NCBI GenBank assembly: GCA_001778455.1
Contig: MFGX01000024.1
Span: 25,324-39,477 of the forward strand
Direction: 5' to 3'
DNA length: 14,154 nucleotides
DNA from: Candidatus Fraserbacteria bacterium RBG_16_55_9
Lineage (GTDB): Bacteria; Bipolaricaulota; Bipolaricaulia; RBG-16-55-9
Part shown: positions 12,942 to 14,154 of the stretch, one piece after another
Numbering within the stretch: the first letter of the stretch is position 1
How the letters are laid out: each line of letters opens with the position of its first letter
Notes under the pieces: model-generated
What the model saw: only the letters and a program-made list of their open reading frames with translations
Database searches by the model: none
What the model was told of the DNA's origin: nothing
Program-made: the position numbers and the translations under genes

Positions 12942-14154
12942 ATGGGATGCGGGGTTGTTGGAGTCTTACCCTTCCGTGAAGTGGAGACGCGAGAGGCGCT
13001 GGGGCTGACCATTGAGCTCCTCGAGAGCTGCCGAAACCGCGGCGAGGACGGCACAGGGCTCCTGCTCTACGGCCAAGGCCTCTTCCCCCAGCTCTTTCAC
13101 CTGGAGAAATGGTTTGGCACTGCCTACGAGATCCCCGGGCACCTCTATGAGCTGAATCTTTCGCATTACCCGGAGGCACTCCTCGGCCATACCCGCTACG
13201 CCACCCGCGGAGTCATCTCGGAAGAGAATATCCATCCCGTCTGGGCCAGCCATTCAGGGCGTGAACGCGAAATCAATCTCTTCTTGGTGATGAACGGAGA
13301 ACTTTCGTTCACAGAGCGCTGGATACGCCAAGCGCAAGATCAGGGCATTAACCTTCATGGCTCCACAACGGATACCACCGGCTGCGCAGGCAAGATGCTC
13401 AACCTCTATCTGAACTCAGAGGATTTTGGCTCCGCGCTCACGGAGTTCTATAAGCAGGCTTTCCCCTTTGGGGGCTTTACGCTCCTGGGGCTTCTCATCG
13501 ACAACGAAGACGTCTCTTTCTTCTATGTGCGTGACGGGATGCGCCCGCTCCATGCCGCGCAGCTGGAAGGTCTTTCGATCTTTGTCTCCGAGACGAAGCC
13601 ACTCACGAGCCTGGGAATCAAATACGAAGAGATCGAAGTCATCCCGCCGGGCAGCGTAGGCATCTACTCTCTACGAGATAAGAGTTGGGAGCGATTGGAT
13701 ATGAATCGCATCTTGAATGGTCGTGCCAGCCGAGGCGAGTGCTCGTTCGAATACGCCTACTTTCAAGAGCCCAACTCGATCATGCACGGGCGGAGCATGG
13801 ACCAGACGCGAACGGAGTTCGGAAAGGCTGCCTGCAAAGAACACCCGCCGCCGGATGGGAATGAGAAACATCGCACGATCGTTGCGCCCATCCCCAAGTC
13901 GGGCATCAGCGCAGCTTATGGTTACGCAGAGCAAGCCCTCCGAGACGACAGAGACGTACACCTTGGCGCGATCGTGCTTCGACGAAGCGGCATGGACACG
14001 CGCTCGTTCTTGGGAGAGGGGCGCTCCGAGATCGTCCGGCGGCTGAAGGGGAAATTCGAGATCAACGTGCAAGAGGCCAAAGACGCCGTTGTGATCAACG
14101 TGGACGACAGCATCGTGCGCGGGAACGTCTCGGCGTGGATCGCCAAGATGGAGC
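12942..14154 (+). CDS. PurF-like glutamine amidotransferase/phosphoribosyltransferase (3' partial)
   Basis: Open from ATG 12942 to the window end, 404 codons so far; GGAG at 12931-12934 is the ribosome binding site. It has the two-domain layout of amidophosphoribosyltransferase, which makes phosphoribosylamine from PRPP and glutamine at the start of purine synthesis. The N-terminal class II glutaminase domain shows CGVVGV with Cys3, RGEDGTGL (33-40), GHTRYATRG (82-90; R85), NGEL (118-121) and STTDT (D144). The C-terminal phosphoribosyltransferase domain shows CSFEYAYFQEP (267-277), APIPKSG and the PRPP loop VINVDDSIVRGNVS (384-397). Many positions differ from typical PurF: RGQDAAGI-type becomes RGEDGTGL, NGNL becomes NGEL, and Cys is third rather than second. 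Either a divergent PurF or a paralogue with another acceptor. The gene is divergent from the beta-helix operon and shows no functional link to it. Confidence 0.88.
   Translation, partial: MGCGVVGVLPFREVETREALGLTIELLESCRNRGEDGTGLLLYGQGLFPQLFHLEKWFGTAYEIPGHLYELNLSHYPEALLGHTRYATRGVISEENIHPVWASHSGREREINLFLVMNGELSFTERWIRQAQDQGINLHGSTTDTTGCAGKMLNLYLNSEDFGSALTEFYKQAFPFGGFTLLGLLIDNEDVSFFYVRDGMRPLHAAQLEGLSIFVSETKPLTSLGIKYEEIEVIPPGSVGIYSLRDKSWERLDMNRILNGRASRGECSFEYAYFQEPNSIMHGRSMDQTRTEFGKAACKEHPPPDGNEKHRTIVAPIPKSGISAAYGYAEQALRDDRDVHLGAIVLRRSGMDTRSFLGEGRSEIVRRLKGKFEINVQEAKDAVVINVDDSIVRGNVSAWIAKME

Overview
This is a bacterial window, with a bacterial-type tRNA, strong AAGGAGG-like ribosome binding sites and the standard code with TGA used as stop. 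Base composition is moderately GC-rich. The gene mix looks like an uncultivated free-living lineage, but nothing here fixes the taxon: a methyltransferase/ATPase pair, a 2-aminomuconate-type catabolic operon, a very long exported beta-helix protein with a secreted nuclease, and a PurF-like enzyme.

Layout. (1) 1-2462, plus strand: the 3' end of a beta-class DNA methyltransferase, followed 3 nt later by a 767-residue GHKL (Hsp90/MutL/MORC-type) ATPase. This looks like the end of a restriction-modification or defence operon cut by the window edge. (2) 4961-2622, minus strand: a compact operon of a hotdog-fold thioesterase, an aldehyde dehydrogenase of the 2-hydroxymuconate/2-aminomuconate semialdehyde type, and a RidA-family protein resembling 2-aminomuconate deaminase. 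The dehydrogenase has an in-frame TAG just before its conserved C-terminal tail, and the tail is still readable behind it. (3) 5101-5361, plus strand: a small unknown gene with a strong ribosome binding site. (4) 5429-5665, minus strand: a promoter, about 200 nt of highly pairable sequence and an intrinsic terminator, together a candidate structured small RNA. (5) 5707-5779, minus strand: tRNA-Lys(TTT). (6) 12715-5832, minus strand: a two-gene exported module. An 1865-residue parallel beta-helix protein with about 37 two-coil repeats comes first, then a secreted SNase-PKD-lamin-tail nuclease with unusual active-site residues. An (AAG)6 repeat lies just upstream of the nuclease start. (7) 12942 to the end, plus strand, divergent: a PurF-like glutamine amidotransferase/phosphoribosyltransferase, incomplete at its 3' end.

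How the parts may work together. The catabolic operon fits the lower part of the 2-aminomuconate route (kynurenine or aminophenol type): semialdehyde to 2-aminomuconate by the dehydrogenase, then deamination by the RidA-like protein. The thioesterase has no obvious step in that route. The beta-helix protein and the nuclease both carry signal peptides and are 32 bp apart, so they probably act together outside the cytoplasm, for example at the cell surface or on extracellular DNA. No mobile-element genes, CRISPR arrays or integrases were seen.
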